Source: DYEP01 sp040755615 | GTDB lineage: Bacteria > Bacillota > Sulfobacillia > DUSP01 > DYEP01 | Direction of reading: 5' to 3' | Length of the DNA: 64,000 nt | Assembly (NCBI GenBank): GCA_040755615.1 | Contig: JBFMAL010000011.1 | Span: 4,097-68,096 of the forward strand | Shown here: positions 25,693-34,641 of the stretch, piece by piece | Layout: each line of letters starts with the position of its first letter | Numbering within the stretch: position 1 is the stretch's first letter | Translations under genes and position numbers: made by a program | Notes under the pieces: generated by a model | Told to the model about the DNA's origin: nothing | The model's input: the letters and a program-made list of their open reading frames with translations, nothing else | Databases searched by the model: none

Positions 25693-26592
25693 TTACTCAG
25701 AGCGCATCAGCTCGAATAGTTCGGTGAGATAAAGCAGCCTGACCCCCATCGCATCCAGCTCATCCTTCGTCTGGATCAGGGCTTCTGCAGTAACCGGGTG
25801 CACGTGCCCGATAGCAATATAACCTGGGAATCGAAGACTCATGCGCGCCGCGTACAGTATTTGACCCTTGATGTATTGCAAGTCTTTCCGGTTGTCGATG
25901 AATACCTTGTTTTGGGCGAATTTCACTCCGAGTTCGGAGGCCACCGATCCTGAAACCGAGTCATGCGTGGTCATGCTGTCTATAAAATACATGCCGTGTT
26001 CTCCCAGCACGGACAACACCGCCCGCATCACTCTCTTGTTTCGCGTGGCCTGAGAACCCATATGGTTGTTGGCGCCGAGCGCGAACGGAATCATCTCGAT
26101 ATGCTCCGTCACTATATCCCTTATTTCCTCGTCCGTCAGGTACGTCATTACGGCACCGGCCTTCACCGGGTCTTCTCCGGGGACAATAGGCTCCATCGGG
26201 ATGTGGAGTAGGACTTCGTGCCCTCGGTTGTAGACGAATTCGGCCTCCGGGATTGCCCGGGGCGATTTCGGCAGCACGGCGAAGTTCAATTTCATCCCTG
26301 AATCCGCCAGTACCTCCAGCGCCGAACTACCATAGCCCACATCATCCATTATGAGGACGAGGTCTCCCGGTGCCAGTCTGCCTGTCTTGGGCTGGGTCTT
26401 GGCCTCACAGAGCACTCCGTCGGCGGGTCTTGGTGACCAGGCTTCTGGTATTGCATCGACCGCTTCATTGATTTCAGCCTCCACTGCCAGGGAACGGCTG
26501 ACACGGTCGTTCAGGATGAGCGCCGGGATGATACAAGAGACGAAGAGAAGCGTGGTGAATAACCATAGGGGGTTTCTTTTTCGCTGCTCCAT
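25693..26592 (-). CDS. Divergent polysaccharide deacetylase family protein
   Basis: 299 residues from the ATG at 26592, fixed by AAGGAGC eight bases upstream. An N-terminal membrane anchor (LWLFTTLLFVSCIIPALIL) is followed by an exported NodB-like barrel: LVLIMDDVGYGSSALEVLAD (the catalytic-type D-D), LNFAVLPKSPRAIPEAEFVY, GHEVLLHIPMEP (His ligand), NNHMGSQAT and the late GYIAIGHVHPVTAEAL. This matches the 'divergent polysaccharide deacetylase' family, often encoded next to Ctp protease and LytM genes, as here. The likely role is cell-wall polysaccharide modification; the substrate is unknown. It lies 16 bases after the MinJ-like gene, in the same operon. Confidence 0.85.
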   Translation of the reverse strand: MEQRKRNPLWLFTTLLFVSCIIPALILNDRVSRSLAVEAEINEAVDAIPEAWSPRPADGVLCEAKTQPKTGRLAPGDLVLIMDDVGYGSSALEVLADSGMKLNFAVLPKSPRAIPEAEFVYNRGHEVLLHIPMEPIVPGEDPVKAGAVMTYLTDEEIRDIVTEHIEMIPFALGANNHMGSQATRNKRVMRAVLSVLGEHGMYFIDSMTTHDSVSGSVASELGVKFAQNKVFIDNRKDLQYIKGQILYAARMSLRFPGYIAIGHVHPVTAEALIQTKDELDAMGVRLLYLTELFELMRSE

Positions 26593-26608
26593 GGATATGC
26601 TCCTTTGG

Positions 26609-27880
26609 TTACCTCTCCAGACCGAGAAACCGCGCGATCCTACGTCCAAGAGTACCCGATAGCAGCATAGATTGACCAATTTCAATATGCTGGCTATCCC
26701 CGGGCTCGGGTGCTGTTACCAGGCCCAGGTAGCCATCGGGGTCTTTTTTGACCCAGATCTGGCGGAGCGTGCCATCTTCAATGCTCTCGTAGGTAATGAA
26801 TACCCGGTCAAATGCGAAAAAGAGCGCGTTTCTCAGCTCGTCCCTGCTCTTTATCTGGTAACCTGCAACCTCGAACAGTATGTCGCCGGGGCGGATGCCT
26901 GCTCTCCAACTGGCCGAACCGGGCATGACTCCCAGCACACGCAGGCCGCGTTCCGGCTGGGAGTAATAAGAGGGAGCAACGACTTCCCGGCGTATACCCA
27001 GATGTATCACTGTTTCGTGTCCGAGAGGCGCAAACAGCACTGCAACCCATTTGAAAAGCGCCACCCTCGACGCGAGAATGCTGAAGCTCAAAAGCAAGAG
27101 ACTGTAAGCAGCAAGAGTCAGAGCGCTCCTTGCGCTCTTTTCCCGCGGGGGCATGGTGATAGCAATGTCACTGTACCCCAGGGCAGCGGCCACCGGGATC
27201 ATGGCAAATACCAGGTTACCCGCTTCCATCACGCTGCTGTCCGGGCGGATGAGCGGCCACCACTCCGGCATCTGAATAAGCCCCTCAAGCGCAGAAATGT
27301 CGGGCACCGCCGTGAGCACAAGTACCGCTATGGGTATGGGCCAGAATTTCTGGAGAACGTAGCCCCCAACCACCTCGCCGCGCTTGTTCTTGATGAACAG
27401 CGGCGTGGCACAGCTGTCGCCGCTCATCCATATGAGGAAGCTCTCTGTCATGTGCAGGACAGCCACCAGCCCCATGAGGCCGGGAACGTGTATGTCTGGC
27501 CAGCCAGACACAAGACTTACGAGAGACACGATCCCGCCCGCATAGGCAAAACACATGAACCTTGGGTTGATCAGCATCAGAAAAACAGCAAGCGGCCAGA
27601 GGTAAATGATACCGCTTGAGGAAAGCGAAATACCGATGGAAACAAGCAGAATGGAACCGGCGAGCCCTCCCAAAAGCCCGTAACCCAGGGCGGACAGCAC
27701 TTGTGCCTGGATCTGGTTTTTCGTCACTCCATAAATCCTTTTTTCCAGGTTAGCGCATCGCCTGTACTGGAAAAACACCAAGATGGTGAGTGTCCAGAAA
27801 ATGAACGCGTAGTTTGGATGAAACAGCATCACGGGGATGACCTGGAAAACCTGCACTATGAGTTTGACGAACGAGTTCAT
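26609..27880 (-). CDS. Multi-pass membrane protein with C-terminal PDZ domain (MinJ-like)
   Basis: 423 residues: about seven to eight transmembrane helices (residues about 10-275) and a C-terminal PDZ domain (RGLRVLGVMPGSASWRAGIR, PGDILFEVAGYQIKSRDEL). In B. subtilis the gene in the same position between ctpB and uvrB encodes MinJ (YvjD), a PDZ membrane protein that links DivIVA to MinD for division-site placement and is needed for swarming. Order here is ctp, this gene, deacetylase, uvrB. The function is inferred from synteny and architecture only. The stop of ctp and this ATG are four bases apart with GGGGAG as ribosome site, so the two are co-translated. Confidence 0.7.
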   Translation of the reverse strand: MNSFVKLIVQVFQVIPVMLFHPNYAFIFWTLTILVFFQYRRCANLEKRIYGVTKNQIQAQVLSALGYGLLGGLAGSILLVSIGISLSSSGIIYLWPLAVFLMLINPRFMCFAYAGGIVSLVSLVSGWPDIHVPGLMGLVAVLHMTESFLIWMSGDSCATPLFIKNKRGEVVGGYVLQKFWPIPIAVLVLTAVPDISALEGLIQMPEWWPLIRPDSSVMEAGNLVFAMIPVAAALGYSDIAITMPPREKSARSALTLAAYSLLLLSFSILASRVALFKWVAVLFAPLGHETVIHLGIRREVVAPSYYSQPERGLRVLGVMPGSASWRAGIRPGDILFEVAGYQIKSRDELRNALFFAFDRVFITYESIEDGTLRQIWVKKDPDGYLGLVTAPEPGDSQHIEIGQSMLLSGTLGRRIARFLGLER

Positions 27881-27884
27881 GCTA

Positions 27885-29084
27885 TCAACTCCCCGCCTTG
27901 AGCTGGGAGCGAAGCACCGCTATGGCTGCCTCCACCTGTCGGTCAAGACCCTGAGACGGCATACGGGGTGTCTCCCCTTCTTCGAGGTTCACCTGTATGT
28001 TAGGCGAAATGCCCTCGTCGTGTATATCACGGCCTGCAGGCGTCAGGTACTTGGACGTAGTAAGTTTGACTGCTGTTCCGTCCCGCAGGTCTATGAGTGA
28101 CTGGACCAGCCCTTTGCCGAAGGAACGCGTGCCCACGAGTATGCCCGTCCCTGAGTCCTGTATGGCGCCGGCGACGATCTCCGAGGCCGAAGCGGTACCC
28201 TGGTCAATGAGCACCACCAGCGGCATGTTGAGCCCCGGGGTCTTGGACGAGAATGTCTCTCTGGTCCCATCCCTGTATACAGTATGGACGATCGGTCCCT
28301 CGGGTATGAAGAGTTCGGCTACCTCCAGGCATTGGTCCAGGAGCATGCCGGGGTTCTGCCTTAGATCGAGGATAAGTGCTTTTGCGCCCCGTGCTTTCAG
28401 CTCTTGAATGGCGGACTTTACGTTCGTGGAAGCATGCTCGTTGAATACGGTGATCCTGACATACCCGATATCTGCTCCCACCATCTCGTATTCCACCGGG
28501 TTCACTTCTACTGTAGCCCGGATGATTTCCACTTCAAGCGTACGGTCGTTTCCTTCCCGGACAATAGTCAGCCTCACCGGAGTACCCTCTCGCCCACGGA
28601 TCAGCTGGACAGCCTCGTCCACGGAAGCACCCACGATGTCTTTCCCGTCAACCTGTACGATGCGGTCTCCGCTCTGCAGTCCGCCGCGCTCCGCAGGTGT
28701 ACCCTTAATCGGAGCGATGATAGTGATGAACCCGCCCCTCTGGCCGACGTACACCCCGATCCCGCTGTAGGTACCGGAAGCCTTCTCAAGCATGTCGCGG
28801 TACTGCGAGGCGTCAAGATATGCGGAGTAGGGGTCGCCCAGCGACATGAGCATCCCCTTGAAGACTCCCTCCATCAGCACCTCGGGGGTCGTTTCTTCTA
28901 GATAACGCGTGTTTATAAGATGCATAATTCTAGCAAACTTCTCAAAATCCAGCTGCCTCAGCTCGGTTGGGACCGACCCGTATATGAGGATACGGTAGTA
29001 AGCGCTCACCGCGGTATACGTGAGAAAACTGAAGGCGAGCGAAAGCACGACCGCCAAGATAAGGGCTTTCCTCCGGCTTATCAT
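27885..29084 (-). CDS. S41 family carboxyl-terminal processing protease
   Basis: 399 residues. An N-terminal membrane anchor (ALILAVVLSLAFSFLTYTAV) is followed by a PDZ domain (GGLQSGDRIVQVDGKDIVGA; about 100-185) and a tail-specific protease domain with catalytic Ser in QGTASASEIVAGAIQD and Lys in RSFGKGLVQSL. A short C-terminal tail resembles the CtpA/CtpB peptidoglycan-binding end but is reduced. It cleaves proteins from their C-terminus outside the membrane; in Bacillus CtpB acts in SpoIVFA processing. It is the first gene of the ctp-minJ-like-deacetylase unit and has its own promoter at 29148-29176. Confidence 0.92.
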   Translation of the reverse strand: MISRRKALILAVVLSLAFSFLTYTAVSAYYRILIYGSVPTELRQLDFEKFARIMHLINTRYLEETTPEVLMEGVFKGMLMSLGDPYSAYLDASQYRDMLEKASGTYSGIGVYVGQRGGFITIIAPIKGTPAERGGLQSGDRIVQVDGKDIVGASVDEAVQLIRGREGTPVRLTIVREGNDRTLEVEIIRATVEVNPVEYEMVGADIGYVRITVFNEHASTNVKSAIQELKARGAKALILDLRQNPGMLLDQCLEVAELFIPEGPIVHTVYRDGTRETFSSKTPGLNMPLVVLIDQGTASASEIVAGAIQDSGTGILVGTRSFGKGLVQSLIDLRDGTAVKLTTSKYLTPAGRDIHDEGISPNIQVNLEEGETPRMPSQGLDRQVEAAIAVLRSQLKAGS

Positions 29085-29147
29085 GGTTTAACACCGTCCC
29101 CGAGACTCGTGCTCACCAGGCACAAGATATCTATTCTCGCCATTCCT

Positions 29148-29176
29148 AGTTTATCACAGGGGTTATTATGCAACAA
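29148..29176 (-). promoter_or_regulatory. Likely sigma-A promoter of the ctp operon
   Basis: On the minus strand TTGTTG (29176-29171), a 17-base spacer and TAAACT (29153-29148) lie just upstream of ctp and just beyond the envC terminator, the expected position for a new transcription start. Confidence 0.5.
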
Positions 29177-29184
29177 GGATACAA

Positions 29185-29207
29185 AAGATGCCGGGTACAC
29201 ACCCGGC
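29185..29207 (-). terminator. Terminator of the ftsE-ftsX-envC unit
   Basis: GCCGGGT (29190-29196) pairs with ACCCGGC (29201-29207) around a 4-base loop. Read on the minus strand the hairpin is followed by ATCTTTTGT. It lies 25 bases after the stop of the LytM-family gene. Confidence 0.75.
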
Positions 29208-29231
29208 AATTGGTCGATGTTTGTAACGGTT

Positions 29232-30365
29232 TTAGAAATAGGCCAACGGGTTGACAGGCGTACCATCCACACGCACTTCGAAATGTAGGTGTGGTCCAGT
29301 ACTCAGGCCCGTGCTGCCCACCCGCGCGATTGTCTTGCCTTTGGTGACCTTGTCGCCCACTCGGACCAGGAGCGTCGACGCATGTGCGTAAAGCGTAGAT
29401 ATACCGCCGCCGTGATCGATGATCACCGTATTGCCATAACCTCCAAGCCTGCCGGAATGGATGACCACCCCGTCTTCCGCCGCAACAATGGCCTGCCCGG
29501 GTGGAGCCGCGATATCGATGCCGGTATGCATTCGGGAGGTCTTCAGTATCGGGTGATACCTCATGCCGAAGTAAGAATTAATGGGCCCTGCAGTCGGCCA
29601 GATCAGCTTGAGGTCAGCCTTTTTCTGCGTGCGCAGCTGGGCCTGCAGCTCTTGTATGATCTTGGTGAGGCGGGCAGACATTTCGTCAAGTTCGTCAAGC
29701 GCCCTCTCGTAAGACGCCTTTTCCCGCTGGATGCTTGCAAGATGGGCCTGCCGCTGCGCCTGGGTCGTCTCGTACTGCGCCTTCTTGTTCACCACCTGGC
29801 GCCTGAGTTCGGTCAGCTCGGCCTCTTTCTGTTCCAGGTACGCCTTCTTCTCTTCTACTTCGCGCTTCTCGGCCTTCACGGTCTCAAATAATTCCACGTC
29901 CTGGACAAAGATGGCCTTCAGCATGTCAAAGCGCGACAGGAAGTCCGAAAAACTTGAGGCGCCCAAGAGTACATCCAGGTACGTAACGGTACCGTTTTCG
30001 ACGAGTGCGCGTACCCTGTTGCCCAGGAGAGTAGTACGCCTTTCAAGCTCCGCCTGTTTGACTGTGAGCTCGGCCTGTGTACGGGCGATAGCCTCTTCTG
30101 TCTCGCGGATGCGTGACTCTATCCGCTGAAGCTCCGCCTCTGTAGTCTCCAGCAAGGTCTCCAGCCTCTGAAGCTCTGCCAGTAAGCTCTTCTCTTGTTT
30201 TTCGGCCGATTGAAGGTTCTTCTTGTTCTGCTCGATCTGTCGGGTCAGCTGGTTCAGCTCTTGCTGCCTCTTGTTCAACTCGCTGCTGACATCCGCAAAC
30301 GCTATGCCGCTTGCCGCCAGGCAAAGGGCTAGTGCCAGGGCTAGGACCCTTCTGGCTACTTTCAA
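29232..30365 (-). CDS. Exported coiled-coil M23 peptidase (EnvC/LytM-like, FtsEX partner)
   Basis: 377 residues from the TTG at 30365, chosen for GGAGGG five bases upstream; a GTG at 30386 overlapping the ftsX stop is possible. Signal peptide (LALALALCLAASGIAFA), then a long heptad coiled coil (about 25-245) and a C-terminal M23 domain: FGMRYHPILKTSRMHTGIDI, and GPHLHFEVRVDG. The zinc ligands (H, D, H-x-H) are all present, so unlike E. coli EnvC this protein is probably a working endopeptidase. In Gram-positives FtsEX controls such coiled-coil hydrolases (CwlO, PcsB). It follows ftsX directly, supporting that pairing. Confidence 0.88.
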   Translation of the reverse strand: MKVARRVLALALALCLAASGIAFADVSSELNKRQQELNQLTRQIEQNKKNLQSAEKQEKSLLAELQRLETLLETTEAELQRIESRIRETEEAIARTQAELTVKQAELERRTTLLGNRVRALVENGTVTYLDVLLGASSFSDFLSRFDMLKAIFVQDVELFETVKAEKREVEEKKAYLEQKEAELTELRRQVVNKKAQYETTQAQRQAHLASIQREKASYERALDELDEMSARLTKIIQELQAQLRTQKKADLKLIWPTAGPINSYFGMRYHPILKTSRMHTGIDIAAPPGQAIVAAEDGVVIHSGRLGGYGNTVIIDHGGGISTLYAHASTLLVRVGDKVTKGKTIARVGSTGLSTGPHLHFEVRVDGTPVNPLAYF

Positions 30366-30382
30366 CGCTCTCCCTCCTTCTT

Positions 30383-31270
30383 TCACACTCTCAAGAACCT
30401 CTTTAGCGGGATGCTCGAGCCCAAGGCACCGATGGCGGTCCCGAGCGTGATAAGCCCCAGGCTAACCACCTGTAGCATTGGCTGCTTTGCGAGCACGGGC
30501 ACGAACGGAAGCATTACGTACACGTTGGCAAGAAACCAGTCGTAAGCCCTATCCAGCACAAAACTGGCAACCGCCGCTCCCGCCAGCCCCAGCAACATAC
30601 CCTCGAGAAAGAACGGCCACCTGATGAACGAATCGGTAGCCCCGACCAGCTTCATGATATACACTTCGCGCTGGCGCGAAAGCACCGCAAGCCTTACAGT
30701 ATTTGAGATGATCAGGATGGTGGCTACTCCAAGGAGTAAGATGATGAACAGCGCGGAAACCCGTATTGCCCGGATTACCGCACTAAGCCTTGACATCAAA
30801 TCCTGCCTGTGGTCCACCTTCGCTACTCCCTGGAATTCTTCTACCTGTGATGCGACGAGCCCCACAAACTCCGGCGCTTCGACCTTCACCACGAACGAGT
30901 TCCGCAGCGGGTTCATTTCCTCTACCGCCTCGAGCAGGTCCGCCTGCGGACCAAGCTGCTCCTTCAGCCTTGAGAGCGCGGTATCCTTGTCCACGTACTC
31001 GACGTCGGTAACGTACTCCAGCGCCGATATGGCCACTTCCAGATCAAGGATCCCCTGCGCGGGAATGTCGTCGTAAAGGTACGCCCTGATCTCTATCTGG
31101 GATTCTATCACCTCGGCCACATAGCTCAGATTCAAAGAGGCGACGACAAACACGCCGAGCACGAAGAGCGATACAGCCATTGTCGTGACCGAGGCCAAGC
31201 TCATGTGCAGGTGCCGGCGGATGCCCTGGAGGGACTGGCCGACGAGGTAAGTCCACGTCCTAACCCTCAC
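30383..31270 (-). CDS. ftsX: Cell division permease-like protein FtsX
   Basis: 295 residues from the GTG at 31270 (AAGGGGG nine bases upstream); an in-frame TTG at 31303 would overlap ftsE further. Four transmembrane helices (one near residue 30, three between about 165 and 290) with an extracellular loop of about 120 residues that would contact the hydrolase. The FtsX core (LLLGVATILIISNTVRLAVL, SRQREVYIMKLVGATDSFIR, WPFFLEGMLLGLAGA) is textbook. With FtsE it transmits ATP hydrolysis to peptidoglycan hydrolases. It overlaps the ftsE end by eleven bases. Confidence 0.95.
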   Translation of the reverse strand: MRVRTWTYLVGQSLQGIRRHLHMSLASVTTMAVSLFVLGVFVVASLNLSYVAEVIESQIEIRAYLYDDIPAQGILDLEVAISALEYVTDVEYVDKDTALSRLKEQLGPQADLLEAVEEMNPLRNSFVVKVEAPEFVGLVASQVEEFQGVAKVDHRQDLMSRLSAVIRAIRVSALFIILLLGVATILIISNTVRLAVLSRQREVYIMKLVGATDSFIRWPFFLEGMLLGLAGAAVASFVLDRAYDWFLANVYVMLPFVPVLAKQPMLQVVSLGLITLGTAIGALGSSIPLKRFLRV

Positions 31271-31946
31271 TGGAGTAGACCCCCTTTTCCTCGTCCCTGA
31301 CAACCTGACCGTCCTTCAATGCGATGACGCGTTTGCCGAACCTATTTACGATCTCCCTGGCGTGCGTGGCAACCACCACGGTGGTGCCTCGGCGGTTGAT
31401 CTCGCGCAGCAGCTGAAAAATCTCCCAGGCGGTATCCGGGTCCAGGTTTCCGGTGGGCTCGTCAGCCACTACGAGTTCTGGGTTATTCACAATAGCGCGG
31501 GCCAGCGAGACGCGCTGCTGCTCTCCGCCCGAGAGCTGCCTCGGGTAGCTCTTCTGTTTGTCTCGCAGGCCTACGAGCTCGAGCACGGCAGGTACCCTCC
31601 TCCTGATCTCCCTTCTCGTTGAGTCAGTAACGCGGAGGGCAAATGCCACGTTTTCGAAAACTGTCCGGTCTTCAAGCAATTTGAAATCCTGGAACACTAC
31701 GCCTATACGGCGCCGGAAGAACGGCACCTCCCTGGGGCGCATTTTCGACAGGTCTTTGTCAAATACTACCACTCGCCCGCTGGTCGGCAGCTCCTCCCTA
31801 TATATGAGCCGTACCAGCGTGGACTTGCCGGCCCCGCTCGGACCAACGATAAACACGAATTCCGACCTGTCTATGTATAGACTGGCACCATCCAGCGCCA
31901 GTACTTTATTGGCATAAATCTTCGAGGCGTTTTCCAGCAAAATCAT
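31260..31946 (-). CDS. ftsE: Cell division ATP-binding protein FtsE
   Basis: 228 residues from the ATG at 31946 (GGAG nine bases upstream), the family's standard length; a longer in-frame start at 32003 is unlikely. Walker A GPSGAGKS (35-42), signature QLSGGEQQR (137-145), Walker B LVVADEPTGNLD (158-169) and switch His in VVATHA. Cytosolic ATPase partner of FtsX. It is first gene of the ftsE-ftsX-envC unit. Confidence 0.96.
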   Translation of the reverse strand: MILLENASKIYANKVLALDGASLYIDRSEFVFIVGPSGAGKSTLVRLIYREELPTSGRVVVFDKDLSKMRPREVPFFRRRIGVVFQDFKLLEDRTVFENVAFALRVTDSTRREIRRRVPAVLELVGLRDKQKSYPRQLSGGEQQRVSLARAIVNNPELVVADEPTGNLDPDTAWEIFQLLREINRRGTTVVVATHAREIVNRFGKRVIALKDGQVVRDEEKGVYSSEG

Positions 31947-32100
31947 CGGGACCACTCCAAGACGATTCGAGCGAGTTTGGCACTCGATGGCTTTATTCGA
32001 CATAACAGGATACTATCCTTCTTATTTGGAGGAAATTTGCGAGGATAAATCGAGGATTTCTGCAGGATAGCTCATTACATAAGCAGTCCAAAGGAAAATG

Positions 32101-32131
32101 TTGGGGGGGGTGCCGTCAGGTACCCCCCCAA
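32101..32131 (-). terminator. Terminator after the transketolase genes
   Basis: A G-rich arm (TTGGGGGGGG) and a C-rich arm (CCCCCCCAA) flank TGCC-GTCA-GGTA to make a very stable hairpin. On the minus strand it is followed by CATTTTCC. It begins eight bases beyond the stop of the transketolase C-terminal gene. Confidence 0.75.
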
Positions 32132-32138
32132 TTGCTGG

Positions 32139-33083
32139 TCACTTCGAGCGTATCGCTTCCAGTGCTTCTCTTACGATATCTTCGGCGGTGAGGCCGTATG
32201 CTTGCAGCAGCTCCCCTGGCTCACCGGATTGACCGAACAGATCCCGGACCCCGACCCTCCTTACCGGGACGGGGTGACGCTCCGCCAGGAACTCAGCCAC
32301 GGCAGACCCGAGGCCGCCGATAATACTGTGTTCCTCTGCCGTCACCACTGCCTTGCACGTTGATGCGGCCTCAAGCAGCACTGAATTATCGAGCGGCTTA
32401 ACTGAACACATGTTGATGACTCTCGCGGCTACGCCCTCTCCTGCCAGAATATCTCTGGCGGAAAGCGCCGCGTGCACCATGTAGCCCGCAGCCACTATGG
32501 CCACGTCGTCGCCATCACACAGCAGGCTGGCCTCGCCTATCTTAAATCGGTATTTCTCGCCATAAATATCAGGCACGGCCGGTCTGCCGAGCCTTATGTA
32601 AACAGGCCCCTTATGTTTGATAGCTGCTTCCACCACTTCCCGGGTTTCCCGCGCGTCTGCAGGTACGAGCACCGTCATCCCGGGGATCACTCTCATCAGA
32701 GCGATGTCTTCCAGCGCCTGGTGAGAAGCGCCGTCCGGTCCCACGGTGATGCCAGCGTGGCTCGCGGCAATTTTCACATTGTGACCTGGATAAGCGATGG
32801 TGTTCCTCACCTGCTCCCACGCCCGCCCAGTGGCGAAGATAGCAAACGTGCTGGCAAAAGGTATCTTTCCCGCAGCAGCCATGCCTGCTGCTATACCCAT
32901 TAGATTCTGTTCGGCGATACCTACATTGAAAAACCGCTCCGGGTACACTTTTTGGAACTTTGCGGTCATGGTGGACTTAGAGAGATCCGCATCCAGCACC
33001 ACAAGTTCCTCATAGACGGCACCCAGTTCTACCAACGCTTCCCCGTATGCCTCCCTGGTCGCCTTACCGGCCAACTTCAGCAC
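32139..33083 (-). CDS. Transketolase, C-terminal subunit
   Basis: About 314 residues if the GTG at 33083 is used; that start overlaps the N-terminal subunit gene by 20 bases, normal for split transketolases, and earlier in-frame starts would overlap more. It contains the pyrimidine-binding domain (LDADLSKSTMTAKFQKVYPE, FFNVGIAEQNLMGIAAGMA with the Glu that activates thiamine diphosphate, FATGRAWEQVRNTIAY) and the C-terminal regulatory domain (VVTAEEHSIIGGLGSAVAEF). With the upstream gene it forms the enzyme that moves two-carbon units in the pentose phosphate pathway. Confidence 0.93.
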   Translation of the reverse strand: MLKLAGKATREAYGEALVELGAVYEELVVLDADLSKSTMTAKFQKVYPERFFNVGIAEQNLMGIAAGMAAAGKIPFASTFAIFATGRAWEQVRNTIAYPGHNVKIAASHAGITVGPDGASHQALEDIALMRVIPGMTVLVPADARETREVVEAAIKHKGPVYIRLGRPAVPDIYGEKYRFKIGEASLLCDGDDVAIVAAGYMVHAALSARDILAGEGVAARVINMCSVKPLDNSVLLEAASTCKAVVTAEEHSIIGGLGSAVAEFLAERHPVPVRRVGVRDLFGQSGEPGELLQAYGLTAEDIVREALEAIRSK

Positions 33084-33891
33084 CCCCCAGCTCGGAAAGC
33101 GCTGCCCTGGTCTTCTCTGCATCAGGCGCCTTTCCATGCCAATCGGCTACGTTTTCCATGAATGATACACCCCTGCCCTTTACCGTTTTTGCAACGATGA
33201 TGGCAGGAGCGCCCTTCACTCCGTCCGCCCATGACAGTGCAGCGGTTAGTGCGTCGAGGTCATGTCCGTCACACTGATGCACCGCCCAATTGAAGGCCTT
33301 CCACTTGTCCAAAAGCGGCAGCGGGGACATCACATCGTCGATGCGACCGTCGATCTGCAAGCCGTTGAGATCGAGTATAGCTGTGAGATTATCAAGACGA
33401 TAGTGCGCTGCCGCCATAGCCGCCTCCCATACCTGGCCCTCTTGCACTTCGCCGTCACCTAGGAGCACGTAGACTCGTGCAGGGCTTCCATCCAGTTTGA
33501 GCGCCAGCGCCATGCCCACGGCCTGTGACAGCCCCTGGCCCAGGGAGCCGGTAGATGCCTCCACACCAGGCGTACGTTTCATGTCAGGATGCCCTTGCAG
33601 CATGCTGCCGAGTTTCCGGAGGGAATCCAGCTCTTCCACGGGAAAGAACCCCCGCTCCGCGAGCACCGCATACAGCGCCGGGCATGCGTGGCCTTTGGAC
33701 AGCACAAGTCTGTCCCGGTCTTCCCACTCCGGCTCGTTAGGCCGGATTCTCATCTGAGAGAAATACAGGGCGACGAGTATTTCGACGCAGGAGAGCGAGC
33801 CGCCCGGGTGACCGGACCCCGCTTGATGGATGGTTCTAATGATGTGCCTGCGTACCCTGCTTGCGATCGAGGCCAGTTCCTGTGAATCCAA
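33064..33891 (-). CDS. Transketolase, N-terminal subunit
   Basis: 275 residues carrying the thiamine-diphosphate domain only: GHPGGSLSCVEILVALYF, LSKGHACPALYAVLAERG, and the metal/diphosphate motif YVLLGDGEVQEGQVWEAAMA with ILDLNGLQIDG. The split into two genes is common in Bacillota, archaea and some Actinobacteria. Overlap with the C-terminal subunit gene implies coupled translation. It lies twelve bases from the glycosyltransferase gene in the same direction. Confidence 0.93.
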   Translation of the reverse strand: MDSQELASIASRVRRHIIRTIHQAGSGHPGGSLSCVEILVALYFSQMRIRPNEPEWEDRDRLVLSKGHACPALYAVLAERGFFPVEELDSLRKLGSMLQGHPDMKRTPGVEASTGSLGQGLSQAVGMALALKLDGSPARVYVLLGDGEVQEGQVWEAAMAAAHYRLDNLTAILDLNGLQIDGRIDDVMSPLPLLDKWKAFNWAVHQCDGHDLDALTAALSWADGVKGAPAIIVAKTVKGRGVSFMENVADWHGKAPDAEKTRAALSELGGAEVGR

Positions 33892-33903
33892 CCTTCCCCA
33901 CCC

Positions 33904-34641
33904 CTATCCTTTCATTCTCTCTTTCAACACCGCTACAACGAACCTGGGCAGCTCAAGCTGCCTCCGCCACCTGGACGGCTGGTTCAGCAGGCGGTACAAC
34001 CACTCAAGTCCGAGTCTCCTGAAGACGCCCGGCGCGCGTCTCGTACGCCCGGAAAACACATCGAGGCTGCCCCCTACGGTGATGAGCGAGATGCCATGAA
34101 GCCTCTCTTTCCAACGCGCTATCCATTTCTCCTGTTTTGGACACCCAAGCCCCACGAGTACCAGCTGTGCGCGGGAGCCGAGAATGTGCGAAGCAATTCT
34201 CTCCTCATCTTCCGGCGAAAAATAGCCGTGGTGCGTACCTGTGACCACTATCCCGGGATACCGGGAACGGAGTCGCTCGGCAGCCTCGTCTGCCACGCCT
34301 TCTGCGGCGCCGAGCAGGTATACGCGGAGGCCCACAGCACGCCCGAGCTCGAGCACCGATTCGACCAGCTCTATCCCGGGTACCCTCCGGCGCAGTGCAT
34401 TTCCCATCAGTCGTGAGGCAACCACTATCCCGACCGAATCCGGAACGACCAGGTCAGCCTCGCGAATGGCGGCTGCCAGTTCGGCATCGCGCCTGGCCAT
34501 CTGAACGATTTCCGGGTTTGGAGTCATGACCGATATACCAGTCCCGGTACGTATAGCATGAAGGATCAGGCCAGCAGCCTGATCCAGGTCCAGGTCATCA
34601 AAAGGAATGCCAAGTACGAATATGCGTCGGGTCTGCATCAC
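33904..34641 (-). CDS. WecG/TagA/CpsF family glycosyltransferase
   Basis: 245 residues, the typical length. Signature blocks: VFVLGIPFDDLDLDQAAG-like start (here IFVLGIPFDD), TPNPEIVQMARRD, LVVPDSVGIVVASRLMG, VYLLGAAEGVADEAAERLRS, VLVGLGCPKQEKWIARW and VGGSLDVFSGRTRRAPGVFR, LGLEWLYRLL. The family adds ManNAc or similar sugars to lipid-linked GlcNAc (wall teichoic acid linkage unit in B. subtilis TagA). No other teichoic-acid genes are in view, so the polymer is unknown. It overlaps the upstream DUF2993 gene by four bases. Confidence 0.88.
   Translation of the reverse strand: MMQTRRIFVLGIPFDDLDLDQAAGLILHAIRTGTGISVMTPNPEIVQMARRDAELAAAIREADLVVPDSVGIVVASRLMGNALRRRVPGIELVESVLELGRAVGLRVYLLGAAEGVADEAAERLRSRYPGIVVTGTHHGYFSPEDEERIASHILGSRAQLVLVGLGCPKQEKWIARWKERLHGISLITVGGSLDVFSGRTRRAPGVFRRLGLEWLYRLLNQPSRWRRQLELPRFVVAVLKERMKG

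Noticed and set aside
26672..27619. 315-codon plus-strand open frame opposite the MinJ-like gene
   Set aside because: It is a shadow of the minus-strand gene: composition is His/Gln/Arg-rich without motifs, there is no ribosome site, and the minus-strand frame has clear membrane helices and a PDZ domain.
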